The notes under the pieces were generated by a model. The model did not search any database, was not told the DNA's origin, and worked only from the letters and a program-made list of their open reading frames with translations. Below, in pieces: positions 8,340 through 18,010 of a stretch of DNA of 64,000 nt (the first letter of the stretch is position 1; each line of letters begins with the position of its first letter). Origin of the DNA: an uncultured Flavobacteriaceae bacterium (lineage in GTDB: Bacteria; Bacteroidota; Bacteroidia; Flavobacteriales; Flavobacteriaceae); the NCBI GenBank assembly GCA_905182575.1, contig CAJJCA010000017.1:28501-92500 (forward strand), read 5' to 3'. Position numbers and translations under genes: made by a program.

Positions 8340-11013
8340 CTATTGTAAGTTAGGGTTGAGCCACTTACGTGCTTGTTCTAAAGGAATATTTCTTCGTTTG
8401 CTATAATCTAATAACTGGTCTTCTTTGATTTTTCCGAGACCAAAATATTTTGCTTCAGGATGTGCAAAATAATATCCAGAAACGGATGCTGCTGGCCACA
8501 TGGCATAACTCTCCGTAAGCTCCACACCAATGCTTTCTTTTACTTGCATCAAATCCCAAAGGGTTTGTTTCTCCAAATGATCAGGACAGGCGGGATAACC
8601 CGGAGCCGGACGAATCCCTTTGTAGGTTTCCTTTATCAACTGTTCGTTGGATAAAGACTCATCGGATGCGTATCCCCAAAAATCTGTTCTTATTTTAAAG
8701 TGTAAATATTCAGCAAATGCTTCCGCCAAGACGGTCTGCCAAAGCCTTAATCATGATTGAATTATAATCATCATTTTCTTTTTCAAATTTTTCCGCTCTT
8801 TCTTTAGTTCCAAAACCAGTTGAAACACAGAAGGACCCCATATAATCTTTTATATTAGATCCTACAGGAGCAATAAAATCAGATAAAGCAAAGCTCGGTT
8901 GCCCTTGTCTTTTTTTCAATTGTTGCCTAAGGGTTAAGAACCTAAAGGTTTCTTTAGAAGGATTTTTGTGATCATAAATTGCAATATCATCACCGACGCT
9001 ATTGGCTGGAAAAAGTCCAAACCTTGCTTTGGAAATCAGCCATTTTTCATTGACAATTTGTTCCAACATTTCTTGGGCATCAGCAAACAATTCTATTGCT
9101 TGTTTTCCCACCACGTTATCCGAGAGTATGTCTGGATATTTACCATGCAAATCCCATGATCTGAAAAACGGACTCCAATCGATATAGGGAACCAGTTCCC
9201 TTAAATCAATTCCTTCAAGTGTTTTAAAACCAATTTCTTTAGGTTTCACAGGTTGGTAATTACTCCAATCAATTTTGTACTTTTTATTACGCGCTGTTGC
9301 AATATCAATATATTCTTTGGAGGAAGTTCGTTGAAGAAATTTTTCCCTAAACAAATCATAATCTTTCGCGATCTCATTTGTATAATCAAGACTTTTCTCT
9401 TTACTCAATAGTTTGCTAACGACTCCTACAGCTCTTGAAGCATCATTCACGTGAATGGTAGGAGTTGGCGTCATGGGTGCGATTTTCACAGCCGTATGCG
9501 CTTTTGAGGTAGTTGCTCCACCAATCAATAGTGGGATTTTGAGTTCTACCCGATTCATTTCCTTGGCCATGATAAACCATTTCATCCAGCGAAGGGGTTA
9601 TCAAGCCTGAAAGACCAATAACATCTACATTTTCTTCAATGCGCTTTTTCAATGATTTTTTCTGGAGGAACCATTACACCTAAATCTATAATTTCGTAAT
9701 TATTGCAAGCCAAGACGACACTGACAATGTTTTTACCAATATCATGGACATCGCCTTTAACGGTTGCCATTAAAACTTTTCCTGCAAATTCTTTGTTTCC
9801 CGATTTTTCGGCTTCTATAAAAGGCTGTAAATAAGCTACAGCTTTTTTCATTACCCTTGCTGACTTTTCACTACTTGAGGTAAAAACATTTTCCCAGAAC
9901 CAAATAAATCTCCTACACATTCATTCCAATCATCAAGATTGATTCTTCAATCTACTTCGAAGAGACGGCTAGCACTTCCTCTTCAAGTCTGTTACAATAA
10001 ATTCGTCAATTCCTTTCACAAGAGAGTGGGTAATCTCTTGTAATTCTTCTTTTCGCCATGCATCATCTGGCTTACTTTCGCTCTTCCTTTTTGAGTCTTT
10101 AAACCTCTTCAATAGCAGCATTCCGTAGCATCGTCATCTTCGATTTAATAGTACATCTTCACACTATGATCTAAGAAGCTCTTTAGATATCGTCATAAAC
10201 TTCTAAGCATCGTAGGATTTACAATACCCATATCCATTCCATGCTGTATTGCATGGTATAAGAAAAGCTGAATGCATTGCTCTCGCACTAGCATTATTCC
10301 CCTAAATGGAAAACAAACGATTAGTCACCCTCCACTAACACTGGCATAGGGCAGGTTTTCTCTTATCCATTGCGTCGCTCGAAAGAAATCCAAAGCATTG
10401 TTCTTATGCTCCTCCATTCCCGTGGCTACTGGAAAAATATTGGGATCAAAAATGATGTCCTCAGGTGGGAAAACACGTCTACTTCAATACCCGATAAGAT
10501 CGTTCGCAAATTCTGAATTCTTCTTTTCAAATTATCCGCTTGACCGTCTTCATCAAAAGCCATGACACTCACTGCAGCTCCATAGCTTCTTATGGTATTC
10601 GCTTGAGTGATAAAATTATCTTCTCCTTCTTTTAAACTTATAGAATTAACAACACTTTTTCCTTGAACGACCTTTAGTCCGGCTTCAATAATTTCCCATT
10701 TAGAGCTGTCTATCATCACAGGGATTCTTGCAATATCTGGTTCCGCTGCAATTAAATTCAGAAATTTAGTCATTGCCTTCGCTCCGTCAATCATTCCCTC
10801 ATCCACGTTTACATCGAGGATTTGAGCACCCCCAAGTACTTGGTCTAAGGCAACCTCTACTGCCTTTTCGTAATCATTTGCTTCGATTAATTTTAAAAAC
10901 TTTCGAGACCCAGTCACATTGGTTCGTTCGCCAATATTGATGAAATTACTCTCGGGAGTAATCACCAATGGCTCTTGACCAGAGAGTTTTAAAAATCTGT
11001 TAGGTTTAAGCAT
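8340..11013 (-). CDS. metH: Cobalamin-dependent methionine synthase, B12-binding/activation chain (many frameshifts)
   Basis: The second of two MetH chains. In order it contains the pterin-binding domain ([40 protein letters not shown]), the cobalamin cap and binding domain ([12 protein letters not shown], the D-x-H-x-x-G cobalt-ligand motif, then [14 protein letters not shown] and [14 protein letters not shown]), and the SAM-binding reactivation domain ([39 protein letters not shown]). It transfers methyl from methyl-THF to homocysteine. The start at 11013 ([16 protein letters not shown]) overlaps the stop of the homocysteine-binding chain by 8 nt. Between about 9920 and 10430 the sequence is so full of indels that only scattered MetH words can be read. 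Other breaks lie near 8720, 9560 and 9640. The residual similarity argues for sequence error, not decay. Confidence 0.88.
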
Positions 11014-12007
11014 TTTGATTTTCGCATGTGATTCTCGGGCTAAATTTTTCAGCTTCTTCTGCAATCAAGCGAATGTGATCAGGCGTTGTTCCACAACAAC
11101 CTCCAACAATATTCACTAGGTTTTGTTCTAAATAATCACGGATTAACAAAGCCATTTCTTCTGGCGTTTCTTCATATTCACCAAAAGCATTCGGCAAACC
11201 TGCATTGGGATGCGCTGAAGTTAAAAATGGTGTAATCCCAGACAATGTTTTCATGTGGGGTAGCAATTGATCTGCTCCCAAAGCACAGTTAAAACCAATG
11301 CTTAACAAAGGAAGGTGAGAAACTGAAACTGAAAACGCCTCGACGGTTTGCCCGGAAAGGGTTCGACCGCTATTGTCCGTAATAGTTCCACTCACCATGA
11401 TGGGAAGCTTGATTTTGTTTGTTTCAAAAAAATGATTGATGGCAAACAAAGCTGCTTTTGCATTTAGGGTGTCAAAAATAGTTTCTACCAAAAGTAGATC
11501 AGCACCTCCTTCAACCAATCCTTTTATTTGTTCGGTATAAGCCTCAAATAAGTCGTCAAAAGTTACGGCGCGATATCCAGGATCATTTACGTCAGGAGAC
11601 ATACTAGCAGTCCTGTTGGTCGGTCCAATTGAACCTGCAACAAATCTTGGTTTATGAGGATTTAAAGTTGTGAATTTGTCAGCTGCTTCTTTTGCGATTT
11701 TAGCTGATTGATAATTGAGCTCATAGGCCAGATGTTCCAATTGGTAATCGGCCATAGCTATTGAAGTTGAAGAAAAAGTATTGGTTTCCACAATATCCGC
11801 ACCTGCTGTGAAATAAGCTTCATGGATCTTTTTTATTGCGTCAGCTTGTGTTATCGAAAGTAAATCATTATTGCCCCCCAAGGGACAGGGATGATCCTTA
11901 AACTGATCGCCTCTATAATCGGACTCCGTAAACTTTAACTGCTGTATCATAGTTCCCATTGCACCGTCCAAAACAAGTATTCGTTCTTTTAAAATATCTT
12001 CAATCAT
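11006..12007 (-). CDS. metH: Methionine synthase, homocysteine S-methyltransferase chain
   Basis: Intact 333-residue protein carrying only the N-terminal homocysteine-binding domain of MetH. It starts [18 protein letters not shown], contains ETNTFSSTS and GFNCALGA, and ends with the zinc-ligand motif [12 protein letters not shown] (with the earlier Cys of GFNCALG). In most bacteria this domain is fused to the pterin- and B12-binding domains. In Bacteroidota it is commonly a separate gene directly upstream, as here, with an 8-nt overlap into the second chain that suggests coupled translation and a 1:1 complex. It follows the metZ-like gene by 3 nt. Confidence 0.93.
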   Translation of the reverse strand: MIEDILKERILVLDGAMGTMIQQLKFTESDYRGDQFKDHPCPLGGNNDLLSITQADAIKKIHEAYFTAGADIVETNTFSSTSIAMADYQLEHLAYELNYQSAKIAKEAADKFTTLNPHKPRFVAGSIGPTNRTASMSPDVNDPGYRAVTFDDLFEAYTEQIKGLVEGGADLLLVETIFDTLNAKAALFAINHFFETNKIKLPIMVSGTITDNSGRTLSGQTVEAFSVSVSHLPLLSIGFNCALGADQLLPHMKTLSGITPFLTSAHPNAGLPNAFGEYEETPEEMALLIRDYLEQNLVNIVGGCCGTTPDHIRLIAEEAEKFSPRITCENQNA

Positions 12008-12010
12008 TGC

Positions 12011-13180
12011 TTATATTTTATCTAGGGCTTGATCAATGTCTGCTATAATGTCTTTAATATTTTCCAAACCAATTGAAAGTCGAACTAATCCATCGGTGAT
12101 TCCAACCTCCAAACGATCTTCAGGCGAAAGTTTACTGTGGGTGGTCGTAGCAGGATGAGAAACAATGGTTCTCGAATCACCAAGATTGGCCGTAAGGGAA
12201 CACATTTCTATTTTATTTAAAAAAGCCTGACCTGCTTCTAGTCCTCCATCGAGTTGAAAAATAACAATATTACCACCGTGGCGCATTTGTTTTTTAGCAA
12301 TCACATACTGTGGATGCGAAGTTAAAAATGGATACTTTACAGCATTAATTTTAGGGTGTTTTTCAAGGTGTAATGCCAATGTAAGAGCATTTTCACAGTG
12401 ACGATCTACACGAACTGCAAGGGTTTCAAGACTTTTGGAAAGTATCCATGCATTAAAAGGAGACAATGCAGAACCCGTGTTTTTATAAAAGGCATGAATG
12501 TCGGTGATCAAATCTTCCTTTCCAACAATTAATCCTCCGAGGACTCGTCCTTGACCATCAATCAGCTTTGTAGCAGAATGAATGACCAAATCTGCTCCAT
12601 ATTTTATGGGCTGTTGTAAATAAGGCGTTGCAAAACAATTATCAATGATTAAAATCAAATTATGCTTCTTCGCCACTGCACCCAAAAAAGCGAGGTCTAA
12701 AATATCAACTCCAGGATTGGTTGGCGTTTCGGCATATATTAATTTGGTATTCGACTGAATTATATCTTCAATTCCCTCAGGCTTATCAACACTAAAATAA
12801 GAAGTTTCTATGTTCCATTTTGGAAAGACATTTATAAACAAACTGTGTGTAGATCCAAAAATAGACCTTGCAGAAACAATGTGATCACCGCTTTTAAGCA
12901 GTGCAGCAAAACTAGTGTATACAGCGGCCATTCCTGATGCAAATGCAACACCTGCCTCGGCTTCTTCCATGACGCAAATTTTATCGACCAACTCCTGATT
13001 ATTGGGGTTGCTAAATCGACTGTATATGTTTTTGTCGTTTTCCCCTGCAAAAGAGGCTTGCATTTGTTCTGCATCGTCAAAAACAAAACTTGACGTCAAA
13101 AACAACGGGCTGGAATGCTCGTTATATTGTGTGCGTTCTATCTGTGTTCGAATCGCTTCTGTCTCAAAGTGCTTTTTCAT
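12011..13180 (-). CDS. Trans-sulfuration/sulfhydrylation PLP enzyme (O-succinylhomoserine sulfhydrylase-like)
   Basis: Intact 389-residue Cys/Met-metabolism PLP enzyme. Substrate and cofactor motifs are NIYSRFSNPN (tyrosine/arginine phosphate clamp), AFASGMAAV, LIYAETPTNPG, IIDNCFATPYLQQP and the PLP lysine at K205 in HSATKLIDG. The C-terminus has LGDSRTIVSHPATTTHS. The sequence style is closest to MetZ-type O-succinylhomoserine sulfhydrylases, but cystathionine gamma-synthase or gamma-lyase activity cannot be separated by eye. With metX nearby, O-acetylhomoserine is the more likely substrate in the cell. It overlaps the OsmC gene by 4 nt and sits in the SAM-regulated operon. Confidence 0.88.
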   Translation of the reverse strand: MKKHFETEAIRTQIERTQYNEHSSPLFLTSSFVFDDAEQMQASFAGENDKNIYSRFSNPNNQELVDKICVMEEAEAGVAFASGMAAVYTSFAALLKSGDHIVSARSIFGSTHSLFINVFPKWNIETSYFSVDKPEGIEDIIQSNTKLIYAETPTNPGVDILDLAFLGAVAKKHNLILIIDNCFATPYLQQPIKYGADLVIHSATKLIDGQGRVLGGLIVGKEDLITDIHAFYKNTGSALSPFNAWILSKSLETLAVRVDRHCENALTLALHLEKHPKINAVKYPFLTSHPQYVIAKKQMRHGGNIVIFQLDGGLEAGQAFLNKIEMCSLTANLGDSRTIVSHPATTTHSKLSPEDRLEVGITDGLVRLSIGLENIKDIIADIDQALDKI

Positions 13181-13602
13181 ATTTCTATCCCATTTAGAAA
13201 AATTAAATAATTAATTTCTGCAGTATGCTCTAAAGTTTTGGAAACAGAACAATACTTGTCAAAAGAAAGCTGGACGGCACGTGTTATTTTTTCAGGAGAA
13301 ATTTCACCATCAACAATCACCTTAACATTAATCTTGTTAAATAGTGACGGGATTTCAGTCTCATTACGCTCCCCCTCCACTTCCATTTTCAAAGAAGTTG
13401 GATTTAGTTTTTGTTTATTTAAAATCGCAACAACATCAATACTACTACAACCAGCAAGTCCCATCAAAAGAAGTTCCATTGGACTGATGCCCGCTACTTC
13501 CCCCTCTTTTTTTGACTTATTGTCTAAAAGAACGCTGTGTCCGTTTGAGTTTGTTACTTTAAAAAGATAATCCTGGTTTATCCTTTCTAAGGCTACTTTC
13601 AT
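13177..13602 (-). CDS. OsmC-family redox protein
   Basis: Intact 141-residue protein. The OsmC/Ohr fold is recognised from the core helix MELLLMGLAGCSSIDVV with Cys52, and the second conserved Cys118 in FDKYCSVSKTLEHTAEI. These two cysteines act as a peroxidase pair in characterised members, reducing organic hydroperoxides with a thiol cofactor. The gene is embedded in the methionine operon between metX and the metZ-like gene, overlapping the latter by 4 nt and following metX by 6 nt. Its role there is unproven; protection of methionine or sulfur intermediates from oxidation is a guess based on position only. Confidence 0.85.
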   Translation of the reverse strand: MKVALERINQDYLFKVTNSNGHSVLLDNKSKKEGEVAGISPMELLLMGLAGCSSIDVVAILNKQKLNPTSLKMEVEGERNETEIPSLFNKINVKVIVDGEISPEKITRAVQLSFDKYCSVSKTLEHTAEINYLIFLNGIEI

Positions 13603-13608
13603 TATTCT

Positions 13609-14580
13609 TCATGGTTTTAATTTGGGTTTAAACACTTTACTTAAAATCTTAGATACAATCTCATTTTCAATTAAAAAAGCATCATGTCCATGAATAGATT
13701 TTATTTCATGGTAAAAAATATTTTCTTTATTCTCTTTGACCAATTCAAAGGTTTTTTGATCCTCATCAGGTGTGAAAAAGACATCGCTGTCAATCGCAAT
13801 TAAGTGAATGTCAGCTTTAATTTTTTTAATTATTTCCTTCGGGTCTTTTCCATTCCTAGAAATATCAACCGAGGACAACAGATGATTCATTGCCTTGTAG
13901 GCTTCAAGTGGAAAACGATTAAAAAGTTTTTCTCCATGATGAACCAACCAGCTTTCAACGTTGTATAGATTTTTTTCAGTATTTTTTGTTCTGTTAAATC
14001 ATCCGGATAAGAAGCCGGAGTTCTGTAAGTAAGCATGGCATGAATCCTTGCGTCTTGAACCGGGTCTTTTGAGTTTTCGAGTAGTCTTTTTTGCAAAAAA
14101 GTATTGGCAATAATCCAATCAGAGGCTTTCCAATCTGCTGCAACGGGGAATAAGATTGTCTGTCAATTCAGGATATCGGGCAGACATTTCCCATGCGATA
14201 CCCCCTCCTATCGATCCGCCTAGAAGTGCGAAAAGATGAGTTATTCCTATTTTTTTTAGACCAGAATAAAATATTTTGGCTATATCTCCGGTGTGAAAAT
14301 CCAAATGATTTTCTAGGACAGAACCCTTGATTCCGTTACCAGGGATATTGAAGGCAATGATTGCAAACTGATTTGTATCGATGGTTAAGTTTGGGCCAAC
14401 AATTTCATTCCACCAACCCAATGGACCGGCAACATTTGCGTCGCCGGTCAAAGAGTGATTTATTAAAACTACGGGGGCATCATTATAGTCCTGTCCGAAG
14501 TGCTGATAGTGCAGATCGATCGTGTCATAACTCACACCTGAGTCTGTTTTAAATTGTGCTATGGAAATTGTTTTAATCAC
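13609..14580 (-). CDS. metX: Homoserine O-acetyltransferase (about two frameshifts)
   Basis: Alpha/beta-hydrolase that activates homoserine for methionine synthesis. The N-terminal part has the long MetX-specific segment VVLINHSLTGDANVAGP and WWNEIVGP. The nucleophile elbow reads GGSIGGG (serine nucleophile). Then DWKASDWIIANTFL is read in another frame near 14120-14150, followed by DARIHAMLTYRTP. After a second break near 13940 comes the C-terminal part with the Asp (IAIDSDVFFTPDED) and His (HGHDAFL) of the triad. The total of about 324 residues fits short Bacteroidota MetX. Acetyl rather than succinyl specificity is inferred from the family and from the partner metY. It sits 6 nt after metY. 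Confidence 0.9.
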
Positions 14581-14586
14581 TTAGAT

Positions 14587-15859
14587 TTATAACGTTTTGA
14601 ATGCTTGATCTAAATCATTTTTCAAATCTTCAATGTCCTCGATGCCAACTGATAGTCTCACCAAATCTGCAGAAACTCCAGCACTTTTTTGAGCTGTTTC
14701 GTTTAATTGTTGGTGCGTAGTACTTGAAGGATGAATGATTAATGACTTTGTGTCTCCAATGTTGGCCAATAGAGAGAATATCTTGGTGTTATCCGCAACT
14801 TTCTTAGCGCCTTCAAAACCTTTGTGAAGTCCGAAAGTAACAATACCACTCTTTCCGTTTGGTAAATATTTTTCAGCTAGGGTGTTGTATTTAGAAGATT
14901 TTAATCCAGGATAATTCACCCAGCTAACTTCTTCACGACCTTCTAGCCATTCTGCCAATTCATGTGCGCTTTCAGAATGTTTTTGCATACGAATCGGAAG
15001 TGTTTCCAATCCTTGAATTACTTGAAAACTATTCATTGGACTTGCTGCTGCTCCAAAATCACGGAGTCCCTCGATTCTTACTTTTGCAATAAAAGCAATC
15101 GCTCCAAGGGCATCGTGATAAACCAAACCATGGTAACCGGCAGAAGGCTCAGTAAATTCAGGGAAGTTTCCGTTTGAATAATCAAAGGTACCTGCATCAA
15201 TAATGACACCTCCCAATGTTGTACCGTTACCTGTGATGTATTTTGTTAAAGAATGAATAACAATATTTGCTCCATGAGCAATAGGGTTTAAAAGTGCTGG
15301 TGTAGCGATTGTGTTATCCACAATAAAAGGAACTTTTGCAGCCTTAGAATGTTCGCTAATTCCTGCCAAATCAAGTACATCTAATTTTGGATTTCCTAAT
15401 GACTCCACAAAGAAAGCACGTGTATTGGGTTGAACTGCTTTTGAAAAATTTTCAACATCATCTGGATCTACAAAAGTTGTTGTAATTCCCAAACGAGGAA
15501 GCGTAACGTTAAGTAAATTGTAGGTTCCACCATAAAGGCTACTAGAGGCTACAATGTGATCTCCAGCCTTAAGAAGCACTAAAAGCGCAGTCGCGATAGC
15601 AGAAGTTCCAGAAGCCGTGGCTACTGCAGCAACTCCTCCTTCAACAGCGGCTAATCGCTGCTCAAGAATATCATTTGTTGGATTATTTAATCTTGTATAA
15701 ATAAATCCTGGTTCAGCCAAAGAAAAAAGATTGGCCGCGTGATCAGAATCATTGAACACATATGAAGTTGATTGATAAATTGGAACAGCTCTTGTTCCTT
15801 GGGTTTTTGTTACGTCATGACCCAGCATGAACTGCATTGGTTGCTAGTTTTAAACTCAT
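14587..15859 (-). CDS. metY: O-acetylhomoserine sulfhydrylase (one frameshift)
   Basis: PLP enzyme that makes homocysteine directly from O-acetylhomoserine and sulfide. The true start is [13 protein letters not shown] at 15859. An extra G near 15820 breaks the frame, which then reads HDVTKTQGTRAVPIYQSTSY. Motifs are FIYTRLNNPTND, ATASGTSAIA, FVESLGNPKLDVLD and the PLP lysine in VIHSLTKYITGNGTTLGG (Lys199 counted from the internal ATG at 15837). The insertion GYHGLVYHDALG is typical of the longer MetY class (about 425 residues) and absent from cystathionine synthases. Its ATG overlaps the metK TGA (ATGA, 15856-15859), so translation is coupled to metK. Confidence 0.92.
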
Positions 15860-17113
15860 AATTGAAAAGTGTTTTTAATTTCAGATAAATAATTTAATTT
15901 TTCCCATGTAAATAATTCAACGGTTTTTTCAACCCTTCCGCTGTAAGGGGATTCAAATATTTTAGGTGACCTCTTTTGGCTGTCGACCCATGTGGCCATA
16001 AGCTGCAGTTTCCAAGTATATTGGGTTCCGTAGTTTTAGACGTTGCTCAATTGCATAAGGTCGCATGTCGAAGATTTCGTTTACTTTCTCCGCAATTTGA
16101 GTGTCACTCAATGATACTTTTGCAGTACCATATGTTTTAACATTTATTGAGGTTGGCGCTACGACTCCAATAGCGTAACTGACTTGTACCAGAATTTCTT
16201 TTGCTACGCCAGCTGCAACCATATTCTTTGCAATGTGACGGGCAGCGTAGGCTGCACTTCGATCTACTTTACTTGGATCTTTTCCGCTAAAAGCACCACC
16301 ACCATGTGCACCTTTTCCACCATAAGTGTCAACAATGATTTTTCTGCCTGTCAATCCTGTGTCCCCATGCGGCCCGCCGATTACAAACTTCCCTGTTGGG
16401 TTAATATGGTAAATAATGTCATCGTTAAATAACTTTTGAATGTGTGCAGGTTCTTTATCAATAACCCTTTTGATTGCGATGTTGATGATGTCGCTCTTAA
16501 TTTTTTCGAGCATTTTCTCGTCATCCTCAAAAAAATCATCATGCTGCGTTGAAACAACGATTGTGTCGATTCTTAAGGCAGTATGATCCTCATCGTACTC
16601 AATCGTGACTTGAGATTTTGCGTCTGGTCTTAGATAAGAGATTTCTTTATTTTCTCTTCTGACAGCCGCCAGCTCAATTAAAATTTTATGAGACAAGTCG
16701 AGCGTTAATGGAATGTAGTTTTCTGTTTCATCAGTGGCATAGCCAAACATGATTCCTTGATCACCAGCTCCTTGATTTTCTTTTTCTTCTCTGTCAACCC
16801 CTTGATTAATATCTTGTGATTGTTCATGAATTAAAGAGATCACTCCACAAGAGTTTCCACTAAATTGATACTCATCTTTGGTGTAACCAATCTTGTTGAT
16901 TGTGTCCCTTGCTATTTGCTGCACGTCTAAGTAGGTTCCGCTTTTGACTTCTCCAGCCAGAATAGCTTGTCCTGTTGTTACCATAGTTTCGCAGGCAACT
17001 TTACTTTCAGCGTCGAAAGCAATAAAATTATCTAAAAGCGCATCGCTAATTTGATCAGCTACTTTGTCTGGGTGTCCCTCACTTACAGATTCTGAGGTAA
17101 AAAAATATGACAT
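15856..17113 (-). CDS. metK: S-adenosylmethionine synthetase (one frameshift)
   Basis: First structural gene after the SAM-II-like riboswitch. It makes SAM from methionine and ATP. Motifs are [15 protein letters not shown] near residue 10, [23 protein letters not shown] (the ATP-binding hexapeptide GAGDQG), [24 protein letters not shown] and the P-loop-like [19 protein letters not shown]. The frame is interrupted at 15962 after KEVT. Shifting by one base recovers the conserved tail [21 protein letters not shown], ending at 15856. Total is about 418 residues, normal for Bacteroidota MetK. Since MetK is essential, the break is probably a sequencing error. Confidence 0.95.
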
Positions 17114-17119
17114 TTAATT

Positions 17120-17163
17120 GTTGCTTTAGTAGGGGATTTGACAAGATGTCGTTTTAAAGCAAC
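17120..17163 (-). promoter_or_regulatory. Expression platform of the metK leader
   Basis: Two perfect 9-bp complementarities lie around the aptamer. GTTGCTTTA (17155-17163) can pair with TAAAGCAAC (17120-17128), which ends 6 nt before the metK ATG. GTCAAATCC (17134-17142) can pair with GGATTTGAC (17199-17207) inside the aptamer core. SAM binding would block the second pairing, while the first would hide the ribosome-entry region. A translational off-switch is therefore the simplest reading. No U-tract follows, so termination is less likely. Confidence 0.6.
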
Positions 17164-17166
17164 ACT

Positions 17167-17214
17167 GCGTTTAGCATTTTTTTATGAGGTTGCAATCAGT
17201 CAAATCCTTCCTCG
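17167..17214 (-). promoter_or_regulatory. SAM-II-like riboswitch aptamer upstream of metK
   Basis: On the minus strand, stem P1 forms from GAGG (17210-17213) and CCTC (17186-17189). The loop between them reads GGATTTGAC (17199-17207) then TGATTGCA (17191-17198), and the 3' flank is A-rich and ends in TGCTAAA (17170-17176). The order P1 / GATTT-A / ATTGCA / P1' / A-rich / GCTAAA matches the SAM-II (metA-type) H-type pseudoknot aptamer, as I remember its consensus. The position at the head of an operon of metK, metY, metX, metH and metF supports SAM sensing. A covariance-model search was not possible here. Confidence 0.75.
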
Positions 17215-17225
17215 TTAATATCTTA

Positions 17226-17233
17226 CAAATGTA
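17226..17233 (-). promoter_or_regulatory. -7 promoter element of the metK operon
   Basis: TACATTTG on the minus strand matches TAnnTTTG exactly. Transcription would begin about 7 nt downstream, near 17219, just before the 5' stem of the riboswitch at 17213. The -33 region is only a T-run, so the upstream element is weak. Confidence 0.6.
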
Positions 17234-17387
17234 TCATATATTTTAATATTTAAAAAATAATTAATCTTTTTTTAAACTATTTTTTTAATAAAGATGAATT
17301 CTTCGGTTGATTTTAACAAAACCATAAATTAATTTTTGAGTGCTATTTAAAAAAAGTGTTTATCTTTCTAATAACAAACTATTAATT

Positions 17388-18006
17388 ATGCATTTTGCGA
17401 TTGCGGGTAACATTGGAGCTGGAAAAACTAGTTTAACTGAATTATTATCAGAACATTACGGCTGGGAAGCCAATTATGAAGATGTAATAGACAACCCTTA
17501 TTTAGATGACTTTTACACCCACATGGAGCGCTGGTCATTTAATCTTCAAGTCTATTTTTTAAACAGTAGATTCCGTCAACTATTGGCTGCAAAAGGGAAA
17601 TAAAAAAACCATTATTCAGGATCGAACAATTTATGAAGATGCACATATTTTTGCCCCCAATCTTCATGCAATGGGCTTGATGAACCATCGTGATTTTACG
17701 AATTACAAGTCGCTTTTTGAATTAATGGAGTCGTTGATTGAAGGGCCAGATTTATTAATCTATCTCCGAAGTAGCATTCCTAATCTTGTAAGTAAAATAC
17801 ACAAACGGGGTCGAGAATATGAAAACTCTATCAGCATCGATTATCTCAGCCGCTTGAATGAGCGTTATGAAGCATGGATATCAACCTATGATAAAGGTAA
17901 TTTGCTAATTATTGATGTTGATGAATTAGATTTTGTTGAAAACAAAACCGATTTTAGCAAAGTCATTGAAAAAATAGATGCTGACTTTAAAATATTTATG
18001 AAGTAG
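17388..18006 (+). CDS. Deoxynucleoside kinase (one frameshift)
   Basis: The start MHFAIAGNIGAGKTSLTELL at 17388 places the P-loop (GNIGAGKTS) at residues 7-15. Upstream in-frame residues do not resemble the family. The frame breaks near 17600, where the product continues QDRTIYEDAHIFAPNLHAMG (the D-R-T/S-x-x-E-D motif). Near the end come IYLRSSIPNLVSKIHKRGREYE (the R-x-R-x-x-E lid region) and NERYEAWI. About 204 residues, the size of bacterial dAdo/dGuo-type kinases that phosphorylate salvaged deoxynucleosides. Nucleoside specificity cannot be read from the sequence. Its stop lies 4 nt from the convergent hppA stop. Confidence 0.88.
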
Positions 18007-18010
18007 TTGA

